DNA of 64,000 nt, from positions 40,238-104,237 of the forward strand of contig CAUYUJ010000163.1 of assembly GCA_963575745.1 (NCBI GenBank), read 5' to 3'. The DNA comes from Prorocentrum cordatum. Lineage: Eukaryota; Sar; Dinophyceae; Prorocentrales; Prorocentraceae. The notes below the pieces were generated by a model that was given only the letters and a program-made list of their open reading frames with translations, was not told the DNA's origin and searched no databases. Below, piece after piece: positions 52,217 to 63,459 of the stretch (position 1 is its first letter; each line of letters starts with the position of its first letter). Both the position numbers and the translations under genes were made by a program.

Positions 52217-53214
52217 CTGGAGTCTTCCGCCCCTCTGTTCCCTCCGTCCTTCCTGTACTTTGGCCCCTCCTTCCTGCGCCTTTTCGCCTTTTACCCGCCT
52301 GGTTCTTTCAGGGTTCTTTTCTCCTCGCTTGCGCATCCTCCCTGCTTGCCTTCTCGATCTCCTCGAGCAGTCCATGCTCTTGTCGCTCTCTTCCCTTTTC
52401 CCCCCCGCCTGCGCTGCTTTCCTTGCTTGTTGTCTCAGGGCTCTTCTCTCCTTGCCTGTGTGTCATCCCTGCTTGCCTCCTCGATCTCCTCGGGCAGTCC
52501 CTCTTGCAGTCGCTCTCCTTCCTTTCCCCCCCCTGCCTGCCTCTTCCCCTTCTGCTCGGCCTGCTCGCCCTCCCTTGCCTCGCATATCCGCTCTGCTCCT
52601 TCCTCCCGGCCGCTTCTCCCTCCCGCCGTGGCCCTCCCGTCCCCTCAACGTTGCTCCAGGAGGAGGAGGATGATGATGATGAGGAGGAGGAGGACGAGGA
52701 GGAGGACGAGGAGGAGGAGGAAAAGGACTTGAAGTGATATGGCTTCGGGGCGCCTTAACCCCATGGGCGGAGCCAGTAACCTGGTAGTACCACCCTTGTA
52801 CACTTCAAGGTCAGGACCTCTCTGGGGCAAAGCGAACATCTGTCTGGAGGGCGTCCCACAAGACAACGCCGGCTTTGTTCAACAAAGCTTGCCCTCCCTC
52901 GAGTGCGACAGCCCAGCATGAACGCAGCGCCCGATGGGATGGTGCAGTCAGGGCGGATAGAACCTGAAGGCCCCTATTGGTTCAAGCTGGATTGTCGGAA
53001 AGACCGAGGAGGGTCCGGGTCCTCAGAATGAACCGAAACTCAAGTAATTTCCCCCCCCCTCCTCTGAGCATGGGCTAACCTGCTCATGCTTCGCAAAGCC
53101 TTTTTGGGTTCCTCTTAGGACCCGCTCGGGTCCTCGTTGGCCCTTCTTCAGGGCTCCATGGGTGGTGACTGCCGCGCCCGCAACGACAATCTGGCCTTCC
53201 CACGGCCGCCTAAT
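52217..53214. other. C/T-rich to 52640, (GGA)n 52660-52735, then unique sequence
   Basis: Overlapping Pro/Ser/Leu frames in the C/T tract are artefacts. 52740-53200 has mixed composition, without a recognised gene. Confidence 0.4.
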
Positions 53215-54480
53215 CGGGTTCAAGTTTTCACATGCCAAGGAAGGACCCCCCCATTTCTGGGTGGGGGATGCCCCTACCTGTCCATCGACAGGGATGGGCA
53301 TCTTAGCTTTAGGCAATTTGGCACCGTCAGTGCCGTAGGTGATGAAAGGGGGGAGCCCAACCTAGCGCCCGCGGGCAAGGTCCGCGCCTACTCAATCGGG
53401 CTCCACACCATCTGCGACCAGGGCCCATGACCCCGCCGCTATGCCTGTCCCTCCCCCAGTCTGCTGCGTTCGGCGGCCATGGGCTGCGCCCTCGCCTGTG
53501 ACCACGCCAAGTCCTGAGTGGCTCTTGAGAGGGTGCTAGGGAGGAGGGAGGGGTTGGAAGGCTCCTCAGCTTCTGGGGATGGGGTCGAGAGCCATGACAG
53601 ACAGTGCGCAGGCACCGTCTTGCGACCCACGCCCAGCCGAGCACCGCTGGGATTTGCACAGTTCTCGTACGCCAAGCAAGCTCCCATTTTGGGGAAGGGA
53701 TGCCCATGCCTGTCCATCGATAGGGATGGGCATCCTAGCTCGAGACACGATGCGTGGATTCCAACACCTGTCCATCGACAGGGGTGGGCATCCAGACAGG
53801 AACGGCGCCTATTTGACACCCTCGGTGCCGGAGGCTGCCGCGCTCGCTATGGCAACATGGCCTTTTTGCGGCCATTACGAGAGCCGTGGCTTTCATGTGC
53901 CTAGCAGCACCCTCGTAGCGAGAGTGGGATGCCCATGCCTGTCCATCGACAGGGATGGGCATCCTAATTCGAGGCTCGATGGGCGGATGCCCATGTCTGC
54001 TCATTGACAGGGATGGGAACCCAACCCAATACGACGCCGATTGGCCACCTTCTATGTGTAAGGCTGCCTTACCCGCAACCGCGAAAGGCCGTCCCACGGC
54101 CATGGTAGCGGGTCACAGTTCTCGTATGCCAAGCAAACCCCCATTGCGAGGGTAGGGTGCCCATGCCTGTCCACCGACAGGGATGGGCATCCTAGCGTTA
54201 GGCCCGAGTTTAAATTCGGTCCATCGACAGGGGGGGCGTCCAGATCAAAACGGCGCCTTCCTGACATCGCCAATGGCGAAGGCTGGCGCACCCGCAACAG
54301 CTGTTTGGCCGCTGGACGGCCCTGGGAGCGGGCCATAGCGTGCGTAGACCAAGTAACCCTCAGGTACGATGGAGGTGATGCCCATGCCTGTCCATCGACA
54401 AGGTTGGGTATCCCAGAATACGCCACGAACAACGGGCGCCCGCTCCTGCTCATCGACAGGGGTGGGCACCCAAGTCGGCA
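53215..54480 (+). repeat. Hairpin-bearing tandem array, about 225-bp unit, two hairpins per unit
   Basis: The hairpin consensus is 'ggatgcccatgcctgtc', loop 'catc', 'gacagggatgggcatcc'; the stem is 17 bp with one mismatch. Copies start near 53268, 53698, 53926, 54148 and 54374, with a second, more diverged hairpin about 60 bp after each of the last four (53757, 53986, 54208, 54436). Unit spacing is 228, 222 and 226, and the first gap (430) equals two units. Between hairpins 'ctcgtacgccaagcaagc' and 'gctgccgcgctcgc.atgg' are also conserved. An outlying copy is at about 54756. Confidence 0.85.
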
Positions 54481-54994
54481 CGGCGCCTACGTGAGACCGA
54501 CGAAGTCGAGGGCTGCCGTGCTCGCAGTGGCAGAGGGGCCGTCGAACGGCCACTGAAGCGGGTCACAAACAACCAGTGGCGCGCTAGCCGGAGCTAACTT
54601 GACGCCACCCGCTTGCCCGACCAGTTAACTTGTGGATGTGTCCAGAGGTCGGAACGCTGCCTCCTCAGAAATCGCGCCTTGTTGGCGCGTGGTGCCGCGC
54701 CTGCAGAGGCAGCGTGACCGACTCGGGGCCACCTAAGCAGGCCAATGATTAGCTTGTAAATGGATGCCGCCGCCTGTGCATCGACAGGCACGTGCATCCC
54801 AGCTCGCACCTCGCGGAGGGTCTCAAGAAGACCCAGCGGCGGTGCAGTGGGGGGGCCTGCACGCAGGCTCCCATGCCATTGTCGTCCCTCTGTTCACTCC
54901 ACGGGCGGCTCGCTTGGGGTGCTCATCGGAAGTGGATGTCCCACAACCTTAGTGGCGCCCCGTGCGTCCCCTGGCGATGCGCCCCCCGAGAAGT
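54481..54994. other. No gene recognised; outlying hairpin copy at about 54756-54790
   Basis: 'gatgccgccgcctgtgcatc' then 'gacaggcacgtgcatcc' is a diverged hairpin of the array to the left. Confidence 0.4.
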
Positions 54995-55615
<621 letters not shown>

Positions 55616-56114
55616 CCGCCCCTTCGTGCCGTTCCTGTCGCGCGGCCCACCTGTCGACAGTTGCTCCCCCCCCTGCGAGCGGCCGAGGACTTCCACGGGG
55701 CGGTGCAGCACCCGACGCGCGTGACCCGCTTCGTGAACGTCCCCGCGCCCCGCCCCCAGACGGCGGCGCCCGGCGAGGGGTCTGCAGGGTGTGCCGGTGC
55801 CCCGATGGGTCGGGTCTGCGTTGCGTTCACGCCCCAATTCGAAGAAGAAGCGACTGAACTTATTTCAAACAGTGCAGAAGATGACTGGCGGCCAGGGCGG
55901 TAGGTAGGGGCATGCGGTGGCACGTCATTGTTGTCATTGTATTCCATCGCATTTTTGCTCCGTTTGCTCGTGTGGTTGAGCAGGCCCTAGGGCAGAGTCC
56001 CGATACGCAACCATGGGGGCGAGCAGCACAAAATACAGAGCATACATTGAGTCTTGATTCTCATTCGCTTTTTTTGTTTTCCGAAGAAGAAAACACGGCA
56101 TAAACATGAATTTT
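55616..56114. other. No gene recognised; exon-like frame 55660-55905
   Basis: The frame with 'LRAAEDFHGAVQHPTRVTRF' and 'VAFTPQFEEEATELISNSAE' ending at 55903 is not repeat-like and could be an exon. No domain is recognised. Confidence 0.25.
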
Positions 56115-56250
56115 CGACGCCCCGCGCGGATTTCTTGCATCTGTGCTGGGCCCCCCCCCCGGCGGCGACTCCGGCGCCGCCCCTGGCGCGCGCTCCACGC
56201 GCCGGGGAGGGGTGTCCAGCGCAGATCCAAGAAGTCCGTGCGGAGCGGAA
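56115..56250. mobile_element. Fold-back element, copy 2
   Basis: 'ccccgcgcggatttcttgca' at the left and 'gatccaagaagtccgtgcgg' at the right are inverted. About 65-75 percent like 11463-11593. Confidence 0.6.
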
Positions 56251-56853
56251 ACGAAGTATGTATGATGCATGTCTTGTTTCTTCTAGGTATGCCGATGATG
56301 ATGGGTCTGCGGTGTGTTCACGCCACAACGACGCCGACGTATCGCCGACGTCGCGGCTGTATCGCTGATGCATCGGTGATGCCTCGACGAAACGTCGCGA
56401 TCCTCCGACCCCGCTTGCTCGGACTCCAAGTTTGGATGCCTCTATCGACCCTCATGCGAGGCACCCTGCCACGCATGCTGAACGACTTTCACTACGGTCG
56501 GACCGAGGGACAAGATCGAGGTCGGTTCGGGGAGGGTCCCCTGATGTTCTTCGTGTTTGTGGGATGTTCTTGTGCCTCCTGGAGGAGGGCACCCTCGAAT
56601 GTTCACTTAACATACTTCTGCTATCTGCGCGTCGCCCCTCGGGGGCGCTGCGCGCACCGAGAAATCATATAGTATATGCGTCGTGGTGGGCGCTTCTGGC
56701 CACACCGCTCGGGAAACGATATACTGCAAGATGAGTGTACTATATGTTCGGGTCGGACGCGCGCTTCCAAGGAGGACATATAGTACTAGTATGTCTTTGT
56801 GCCTCCCAGTAATGCTTAAGCGTATGTGGTATTCAGTTGGCGTTGGAAAGATA
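56251..56853. other. Shared repeat blocks, no gene
   Basis: 56320-56430 ('cgccgacgtatcgccgacgt', 'atcctccgacccc') relates to 16550-16650 and 60945-61348. 56490-56600 ('tacggtcggaccga', 'agatcgaggtcgg') relates to 59105-59215. 56622-56730 relates to 40738-40842. Confidence 0.5.
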
Positions 56854-57039
56854 CCTAGACCCCCTCGCGTTGTGACAAGCTCACGGCGGGAGGTTTTTCG
56901 CTAGTTTCAGCCTCCGGGGGCCTTCACGGGACCTCGGGACCGTCAGATAACGATTTAGGATGAGAAGCCGGTCTGGGGAAGGGGTCGAGACTTCTGGGGG
57001 TCGACGTTGCGACAAAAATCATGACGTCGGGGGTCTGGG
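56854..57039 (-). mobile_element. CCCAGACCCCC-family element, reverse copy, TA-flanked
   Basis: Begins 'cctagaccccctcgcg' and ends 'gacgtcgggggtctggg'; TA lies just outside both ends. The interior is the complement of 61349-61536 ('gagaagccggtctggggaag', 'cgagacttctgggggtcgac'). Confidence 0.7.
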
Positions 57040-57429
57040 TAGCGTGCGATGCGGCGCCGCCGGCCCGCTTACAGTCGGGGCCCTGAAGAAGGAACCCTTT
57101 TCGTTGGGGAGGGGCTCCGTGTTCCTTGATAGTTTCGCAGCTTGCCTTAGGTTTTCCTTAGGTTTTCGATGTGAAATCGAAGTTTAATTTATCGAAAATA
57201 GGGGCCTCGTTCCTTGTTTAGGGTTCCTTAGGTCAACGCCCCGACTGTATTGCACGCCATCCCTCGCCCTTGGGATAGCTTGCGCCAGAGAAGCCCCGGC
57301 AGGGGGACGGCGTGCGCAGAAGGGGGCTCTCTCGCAGGGGGATCGCCTCGCAGGGATGGCGAGCTTCTCGGCTGTCGGTGCAGCACGCTATGTTTCCAGC
57401 GCCGAAGCGTATGCAATGTTGGGGCCCCC
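57040..57429. other. No gene recognised
   Basis: Mixed sequence with 'gcccttgggatagcttgcgc' and repeated 'cgcagggggatc' words. Confidence 0.3.
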
Positions 57430-57622
57430 GGGCGGCGGGGGCGTGCCCGGGGGTTGTCCCGTGGTTGTCCCGCGGTGGTCCCGCCGGCCGTCCCCGCGAT
57501 TCTTTCCCGCGGTTGTTCCGTGGTTGTCCCGTGGTTGTCCCGTGGGTTGTCGCGCGGTTGCCCGCGGTTGTCCCGTGGTTGTCCCGTGGTTGTCGCGCGG
57601 TTGCCCGCGGTTGGCCTGTGGT
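57430..57622 (+). repeat. 'gtggttgtcccgcggttg' minisatellite
   Basis: About 18 imperfect 10-bp units with gtccc/gtcgc variants. Confidence 0.8.
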
Positions 57623-57884
57623 TGTGCCGTGGTGGTCGCGTATGTAGATAGGTCGTACGACTGGTTTCCAGGTAATGAGGTCGACAAGGAGAGATGGGGA
57701 GATGGAGCGGTAGAGAGATAGAGAGAGGTCGACCGAACGATCAGATGATCGAATGATCTCGGAGGATGCCGAGTGTCCGAAGGTGGGGGGATCGAATTAT
57801 ATACACAGCTCGGGAGATCATGGTCGATCCGACATCAACCACAAACCGAAATTCGAATGGTCTCTTACATGGTCTCTTACACGT

Positions 57885-58222
57885 TTCAGCCACGCGCGCA
57901 AGGGGGTGGGGGGAGGGGGGGGGCTTCTTCGAAGCACCCCTGCTTCTTAGAAGGCGCGGGCCTGTCCATAGATGTAAGGCCCCGCCCTCTAAGAAGCAGC
58001 CTGCTTCTAAGAAGCCCCCCCCCCTCCCCCCACCCCCTTGTTCAGGAGGGTAAAAAACACACAGACACATTTAATTGTCGATCCCCAGGAAACTATGGGA
58101 AAATATGGGAAGTGGGGGGGAAGACGAAAATTCAGAAAATATGGAAAAATATTGGGAATCCTTTTATTTGTGTGTATTTATTTATGTGTCCTGGGCCCCC
58201 CCCTTGCGCGCGTGGCTGAACG
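57885..58222. repeat. Nested inverted repeats around an ACACAGACAC-family copy
   Basis: An inner hairpin, about 57899-58040: 'aagggggtggggggaggggg' and 'gcttctt.gaagca' pair with the complement ending 'ccccctccccccaccccctt', a stem near 60 bp. An outer pair: 'ttcagccacgcgcgcaaggg' (57886) and 'cccttgcgcgcgtggctgaa' (about 58202). The family element 58043-58200 lies between the inner hairpin and the outer right arm. Confidence 0.8.
58043..58200 (+). mobile_element. ACACAGACAC-family element, copy
   Basis: Complete except for the last bases, where 'ctgggcccccccc' replaces 'cagggccccttca'. Confidence 0.7.
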
Positions 58223-58244
58223 TTCACCCGCGCTGTCTCCCGCA

Positions 58245-58345
58245 GGGCCGCCCGCATGGTCGCCCGCATGGTCTCCCGGTATGGTCTCCCGGCGTATGGT
58301 CTCCCGCATGGGCTCTCCCGCACGGTCCCCCGCAAGGTGTCCCGT
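58245..58345 (+). repeat. 'cccgcatggtctc' minisatellite
   Basis: Seven or eight imperfect units near 13-15 bases. Confidence 0.75.
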
Positions 58346-58361
58346 AGGATCGTATTCATTA

Positions 58362-58541
58362 CTCCAAATTTCGTAATAAAGGGAGGGGGGTCTCATTTCG
58401 GGGGGGGGTCTCTTCCAGGCTGCCTTGGAGGGCCTGGGGGGGTCTGGGGACGATGTTTTGGAGGGTTCTCCCACGGGGGAGGTCTGAAATGGCTTGTCTT
58501 GGAGGGTCCAGACCCCCTCCCTTTAATTACGAAATCTGGAG
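58362..58541. mobile_element. CTCCAGATTTCG-family MITE, copy 2
   Basis: Starts 'ctccaaatttcgtaataaag' and ends 'aattacgaaatctggag'. Flanked by 'attcatta' on the left and 'cattcatta' on the right, a probable 8-bp target duplication with one extra base. Confidence 0.8.
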
Positions 58542-58550
58542 CATTCATTA

Positions 58551-58737
58551 TACAGTGCCGTTTTTAATACATGTTCCGCGTGCGGATCATGAATAAAAAC
58601 TGCAGGGATTTAGTATCAAAAGCAACGATGAGTTCATGCATAACTTTATTCCTAACTTAATCATGTATTAAGAATCAGTTTGTTTGTGATGCTTCCTCCT
58701 TTTTTGTTAAAAACTATGTATTAAGAACTGCCCTGTA
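58551..58737. mobile_element. Tc1/mariner-like MITE, copy 2
   Basis: TA-CAGTGCCGTTTTTAATAC at the left; the right 'gtattaagaactgccctg' then TA is its complement at about 18 of 23 positions. It lies immediately next to the preceding MITE. Confidence 0.7.
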
Positions 58738-58814
58738 CTCTCTCTTGGTGCGCGCGCTGGTATTCGAAAGCGTTGCTCAGCAGATTCTACCGCCAAGGGT
58801 TGTTTGTGGTAAGT

Positions 58815-59000
58815 CGGGTGTGTGTGTGCGGCGCCGAGGCGAGAGTCCCGTTTTGGGAAAGCGACCCGCCCTCCATTCTCCTCCCTCCTCCCTCCTCCCT
58901 CCTCCCTCCTGCCTCCTCCCTCCTCCCTCCTCCCTCCTCCCTCCCTCCTCCTCCCTCCTCCCTCCTCCCTCCTCCCTCCTCCCTCCTCCCTCCTCCCCCC
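58815..59000 (+). repeat. 83-bp family unit followed by (CTCCCTC)n
   Basis: 'tgtgtgcggcgccgaggcga' and 'gcgacccgccctccat' match the 83-bp family. A 'ctcctccctcctccc' tract follows, as GGA tracts follow the other two arrays. Confidence 0.7.
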
Positions 59001-59689
59001 AGACTGGTCGCGGTGCGAACGTCTCAGACGAAACGCCCAGTCCGCCCTGACGACACGTCTGGTTGCGCGACAGGGAGGATATACTCGTCGGCAGGAGGGA
59101 CGCAGTACGGTCGGACCGAAGTAGAAGATCGAGGTCGGCTTGGGGAGGGTACCCCAGTGTTCATCGGGCTTGTCGCATATCCTGGGGAAGGGTACCCTCG
59201 GGGATCCTATGGCTTGGGGTGTTTGGGCCGGCGGAGGGTCTCATGTTCTTGAAGGATGTTCTTTTGTTTCTGGTCTGGCTGTAGGAGAGGCAGGGCTTGG
59301 ACGAGGATCAAATCCGTTCCAGGGCGTTCCGGAACGCTCTGCAACGCTCTGGGAAGGCCGCGGCGCCCGAGACATCCACTAGAGCCGCCAGGTCTCAGAG
59401 ATTCCCGATGTATCTTCACCCGGATGTATCTTTGTCCTGGCTTCGTCTCAAGGGAAGTCAACCCGCATAGTGAGGATGAGCGTTTTTCCAAGGGTGCCCT
59501 TTCGCAGGCCCAGAGGTTGACACCAACACCAAGATCGGCGGTGTGCCTCCACCAAGGGAAGACGATCCCGATCTCGGTGATGGTGGTAATATTCTGGCTT
59601 CCGAGGTGGCCAAACTATTACCACCAACACCGACATCTAGGATCGTCTTCCCCCTGCGGAGGCCCCCCCCCCCTGCGTTGGTGTGTGTG
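59001..59689. other. No gene recognised; repeat block 59105-59215
   Basis: 59105-59215 is related to 56490-56600. The rest, to the GT tract, has no recognisable domain. Confidence 0.4.
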
Positions 59690-59727
59690 TGTGTGTTTTT
59701 CCCACTGTTTTCCCCCCCCCCCCCCCA

Positions 59728-59795
<68 letters not shown>

Positions 59796-59920
59796 GTGTG
59801 TGTGTGTGTGCGTGTGTTTTTTTTTTTTTGTTTGTGTGTGTGTGTTTTCCCACCGTGTGTGTTATTTTGTGTGTGTGTGTTGTGTGTGTGTGTGTGTGTG
59901 TTTTGTGTGTTTTCTGTGCT
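59690..59920. repeat. (GT)n tract with C and T runs
   Basis: 'gtgtgtgtgtgcgtgtgtgt' with 'ttttcccac' breaks. Cys/Val and His/Thr frames are artefacts. Confidence 0.92.
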
Positions 59921-60103
59921 GTTTTCCCACTGTGTGCGCTTTTTTCCCCCACAGAGCGCTTTTCCACGGGTGCCCTTGCAGCCTCGCCGCCGCCACTCCG
60001 GGCCCCGCCTTGGCCGCGCTCGCCGGCCGAGGCCCGCCCGCAGAGCGTCGGCAATGGCCTTCTTCCGAGGGCCCTTGCGGCCTTGTCGCGCGTCCTTTGT
60101 GAT

Positions 60104-60186
60104 CAGGAGGGACAAGACACATTGACACAACTTATCGTCGACCCCAGGGAAATAACCCCAGGAAATAACCCCAGGAAGCATATCCG

Positions 60187-60239
<53 letters not shown>

Positions 60240-60502
60240 GCATCATCATCAGCATCATCATCATCATTATCATCATCATCGTGTCCGGGTGCTACAGCTA
60301 TCGTTCGGTTATTTCGGCTCTTCGGAATATCGAATAAAAAATGTGGTGCTACGATATCGCTGGGGGGGTTCTTAAATGCTTCCTGGGGTTATGGTAAACC
60401 ATGGATGGGAGGGGGGGGGGAAGACACAAGCCCAGAAAATAGAGGGAAATAGAGGGAATCCTGTGATTTGTGTTAATATTTGTGTGCCCCAGGGCGCCTT
60501 CA
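60104..60502 (+). mobile_element. ACACAGACAC-family element interrupted by (CAT)n
   Basis: Left 'caggagggacaagacacatt', doubled 'gaaataaccccag', then (CAT)n 60187-60285 and unrelated sequence to about 60400, then the right part 'gggggggggaagacacaagc' to 'gtgtgccccagggcgccttc'. Confidence 0.65.
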
Positions 60503-60733
60503 TTTCATACGGGTTGATTGTAGGAGAGGCTGGGCTTGGATGAGGGGGAGGGGGGGCAGCAGGGAGTCGACGAGGGCTGCTTCGATCGGGCCGTCTCCCT
60601 CGCTGGCTCGGGTGCGGATCCCGAAGATTTCGAGGACCTCTCTTGCAAAGGGTTCCGAGGACCCCCTGACCTCCCAGGCATTTTTTTGGTTCGTCGCAGC
60701 GCGGCAGAGGCGATCCGTACGCGCGCTCTGGTA

Positions 60734-60909
60734 TGAAGTCGGGCCTGTCCCTCTACAGGAAGAATAACCCAAAACAGTAAAAACATAGTCTGGGGACGAC
60801 TTTGTTTCTCTCTCTCTCTCTATTTTTGCTGATGTTTGGTGTATTGCTTGGGGTGTATTTTAGAGTTGTCGTCGACACTCCACCTGTAGGCGGACATGCC
60901 CGACCTAAG
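60734..60909. mobile_element. GTCGGGC-family element, copy
   Basis: 'tgaagtcgggcctgtccctc' at the left, 'cacctgtaggcggacatgcc' and 'cgacctaag' at the right; 'atagtctggggacgac' inside. Confidence 0.75.
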
Positions 60910-60944
60910 TCCAGTGGGCCAGGAGCGGGCGACCTGCTTGTCGG

Positions 60945-61348
60945 GCTGCGAGGGCCCAGGCCTCCTCTAGATGGGGTCGGCGCAGACGGGGCCGCGGAGG
61001 ATCGCGCCGCACCGCCGAGGCACCGCCGACGCGGCTCGACGCGGAGCCCGCCTTTCGGGGGCGGACAGGACCCTCAACAGTGACGCGTCGATTGGTGAAT
61101 GGTCCGTTTTCGCTCTTCGAGAGGGCGCCGCGGCCGCGATTTTCCGGGCTTGCGCCCGCCAGGTTTGGGCCTCAGGTCGTTCTCACTAAACCACGTTTTA
61201 CTGAAGGGAGGTCTGTCCATCCCCGAGACTTGCTTCACGCCGACGTCGCCGATGCATCCGGTGCATCGCCGGTGCATCGCCGATGAAATCGCTGATGTGT
61301 CGGCGATGCGGCGCGGTCCTCCGGCCCCATCTGCTCCGACCCCATCTA
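60945..61348. repeat. Long inverted repeat, 'gatcgcgccgc' arms
   Basis: 60960-61040 ('agatggggtcggcgcagacg', 'gcggaggatcgcgcc') is the complement of 61270-61348 ('ggcgcggtcctccggcccca', 'ctgctccgaccccatct'). The right arm also holds 'gatgcatccggtgcatcg' repeats. Confidence 0.6.
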
Positions 61349-61536
61349 CCCAGACCCCCGACGTGATGATTTTTTCATTACGTCGACCCCCAGAGGTCCC
61401 GACCCTTTCTCCACGACCGGCTTTGCATCCCGACTCGTTTTTCGACGCTCCCGAGGCCCGGTGAGGGCCCCCGGAGGCCGAGAATGCAGAAACACCTCCC
61501 GTCATATGATTTTTTCATTGCCCGAGGGAGTCTGGG
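61349..61536 (+). mobile_element. CCCAGACCCCC-family element, TA-flanked reference copy
   Basis: Begins 'cccagacccccgacg' and ends 'cccgagggagtctggg'; TA outside each end. 'atgattttttcatt' recurs near each end in direct orientation. Confidence 0.75.
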
Positions 61537-62039
61537 TAGGAGGCCTCCCAGAAGGGGGGAGAAGGCGGCTGCGAGCGGTCGCGGAGAGCGGGCGGGGGAG
61601 GAGGGCGCCCACCGCACCGAAGAGAGCCTCGGCAGGAGCGGCCGGGGGGCAGCCAGGCGCTGCGGAGGCGCCCTGGCAGTGGACGCGGGAGCGGCACCTG
61701 CCACGCCTCCCAGAAACATCCGACGCCGTGTTTTTGTTCGCAGCGCGGCTTTTGACTAAGTTACACTGGTGTATGGCCTCGAGGGCGCGAACCTGGTGTA
61801 ATTTGCAAAGGTTTCTGGCCTCGGGGACGCGAGCATGGCGTAATTTGCGGAAGCTCCTGGCGTCGAGGACGCCAACGTGGCGTAATCTACGGGAGTTTAT
61901 GGCCCCGGAGGTCTAGGCCCCTTCCGAGGGGCCGGCTCTTCATCCCGAGTCGTCTTGGACGGCCCCGAGGCCCGGCGAGGCCCCCTGGGAGGACCACGCA
62001 GCCCAAGATGTGGGGAAGCTTGCCGTCGTGTTCTTTTCG
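61537..62039. other. Contains a 42-bp tandem repeat coding in frame; otherwise no gene
   Basis: 61774-61906 holds three 42-bp units ('tggcctcg', 'ggcgtaatttgcgg'). Because 42 is a multiple of three, one frame reads 14-residue repeats such as 'TWCNLQRFLASGTRAWRNLR'. The frame ends at 61916. The 61905-61990 stretch resembles the middle of the CCCAGACCCCC family. Confidence 0.45.
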
Positions 62040-62176
62040 CAGGAGGGGAAAAACACAGAGACACAATGAATTGTTGACTCCCAGGAAGATATGCGAAAAT
62101 ATGGGAAGTGGGGAGGAAGACGAAAACATTGAAAATTTGTGAGACTATGGAGAATCCTGGTATTTGTAGTTATTTT
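62040..62176 (+). mobile_element. ACACAGACAC-family element, diverged right end
   Basis: 'caggaggggaaaaacacaga' at the left, 'gggaagtggggaggaagacg' in the middle, then 'tatttgtagttatttttt'. Confidence 0.65.
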
Positions 62177-62870
62177 TTCAATTCGACGCCCCTGAGGGGG
62201 CAGACACCGCCGCCCCACCATCATTTTTGGAACGCGAAGTTTGAGACGGCCCGACAGGGTCCAAAACGACGTGGAAAAGGTCCGAAGAAAGGCCCCCCAG
62301 AGGGGCCCAAGAGGCTCCGAAAACGGCCCAACAGGGTACCCAAAGGTATCGAAACAGCAGACGAAACCGAAGAGGGATGCGGAGAGGCAGAAAGCAGCAG
62401 TCCCACTTAGTTCTGTGGCCTCAGAAGCGCCTCTGGGGACCCCCTGGGCGCGCCCAAGACAGCCCAAAAAGGCGCCTAAAGGCCGGCCAGAGGGCCCAAG
62501 ATGGGTCCGAGAGGTTGTCAGGACCGTCGTAGAGAGCATGCCCAGGTTCTAAGATGGCCGCAAGAGCCAGCGGGGATGCACGGGAGCTCCGAGAGAGGCG
62601 CAAGGAGGAGTGCGAGAAGGCCATAATCACCAACATCCTATGTGTTTTACGCTGTTTCTTGCTTGTTGGGGTGTTCTGGTGTATGCGGCTCGAAAAGACG
62701 AGGAAAGGCATTCGGAACGGCTCAGAGTGGCCTGAAGGAGGGTGAAAACGAGCCCAGGAGAGCCTCAGGAGGCCCGAAAGCCGGCCCAGTGGGCGCCTGG
62801 AGATGGCGGCCAGAAGGCGCCCCGGCCGCAGCGGGGGCCACCGGGCCGGCGGAATGAGCGAGGCGTGGGT
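62177..62870 (-). repeat. Reverse-complement 'gaggcccaagagg' repeat; no gene
   Basis: Words such as 'ggcccaagatggg' and 'gccccccagaggggccc' are the complement of the 1-470 repeat. Confidence 0.5.
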
Positions 62871-63063
62871 CGGGGGCGGAAAAGAGGGGGGTGATGACTA
62901 GGGGGGGGTGGATATCATGGCGTGGGCCATGATATTTCCCCAGATTTCATGGCGCCTCTTCTTGTTTCAATACGTCCCTGCCCCCCCCGCTGGGCCGCGC
63001 ACATGCCGCCGGTCATGATTTGCACCCCCCCCTCTTGGACACCCCCCTCTTGGCCGCTCCCGA
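62871..63063. mobile_element. 194-bp element family, copy 3, with target duplication
   Basis: 193 bp with GTGGGT at 62865-62870 and GTGGGG at 63064-63069 (five of six match). About 97 percent identical to copy 2. Confidence 0.9.
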
Positions 63064-63459
63064 GTGGGGAGGACCCTAGGAGGTGTTGCGAGGGCTCAGA
63101 GGCAGGGGTAGGTATGAAAGGCGCGCTGGAGAGAAGACTTACACACAGCACTACTGAAGACCCTGCTGTGGAGCTCACACGCCGTACCTGTTGGGGCTTC
63201 GGATCGCTTCGCTCATTCCGCCGTCCCCTGTCTCATCCCCTTGGTGCGTGGTGGTGTGCGCGTGCCCAGGGGGACTGGCAGGTCAGGCAGGAACTTCCGT
63301 CAGGAGATCGATGGAGATGCGGGTTCCAAGAGCGCTCAACAAGGCTTCTGTATCACCGAAGAGCGCCAGTAGATCGCTCGAGAGGGCGCCAAGACGGCCG
63401 AAGAGAGCTCCAGCAGAGGTCCCAGACTCGCTCAAACAGTCCATGCGGGTGCAAAAGTT
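63064..63459. other. No gene recognised
   Basis: Mixed sequence; frames lack recognisable domains. Confidence 0.3.

Noticed and set aside
53215-54480. CRISPR-like regular repeats
   Set aside because: Spacers are conserved rather than unique, units are about 225 bp, no cas genes, and the context is eukaryotic.
59690-59920. Cys/Val-rich membrane protein frame
   Set aside because: Product of the GT tract.
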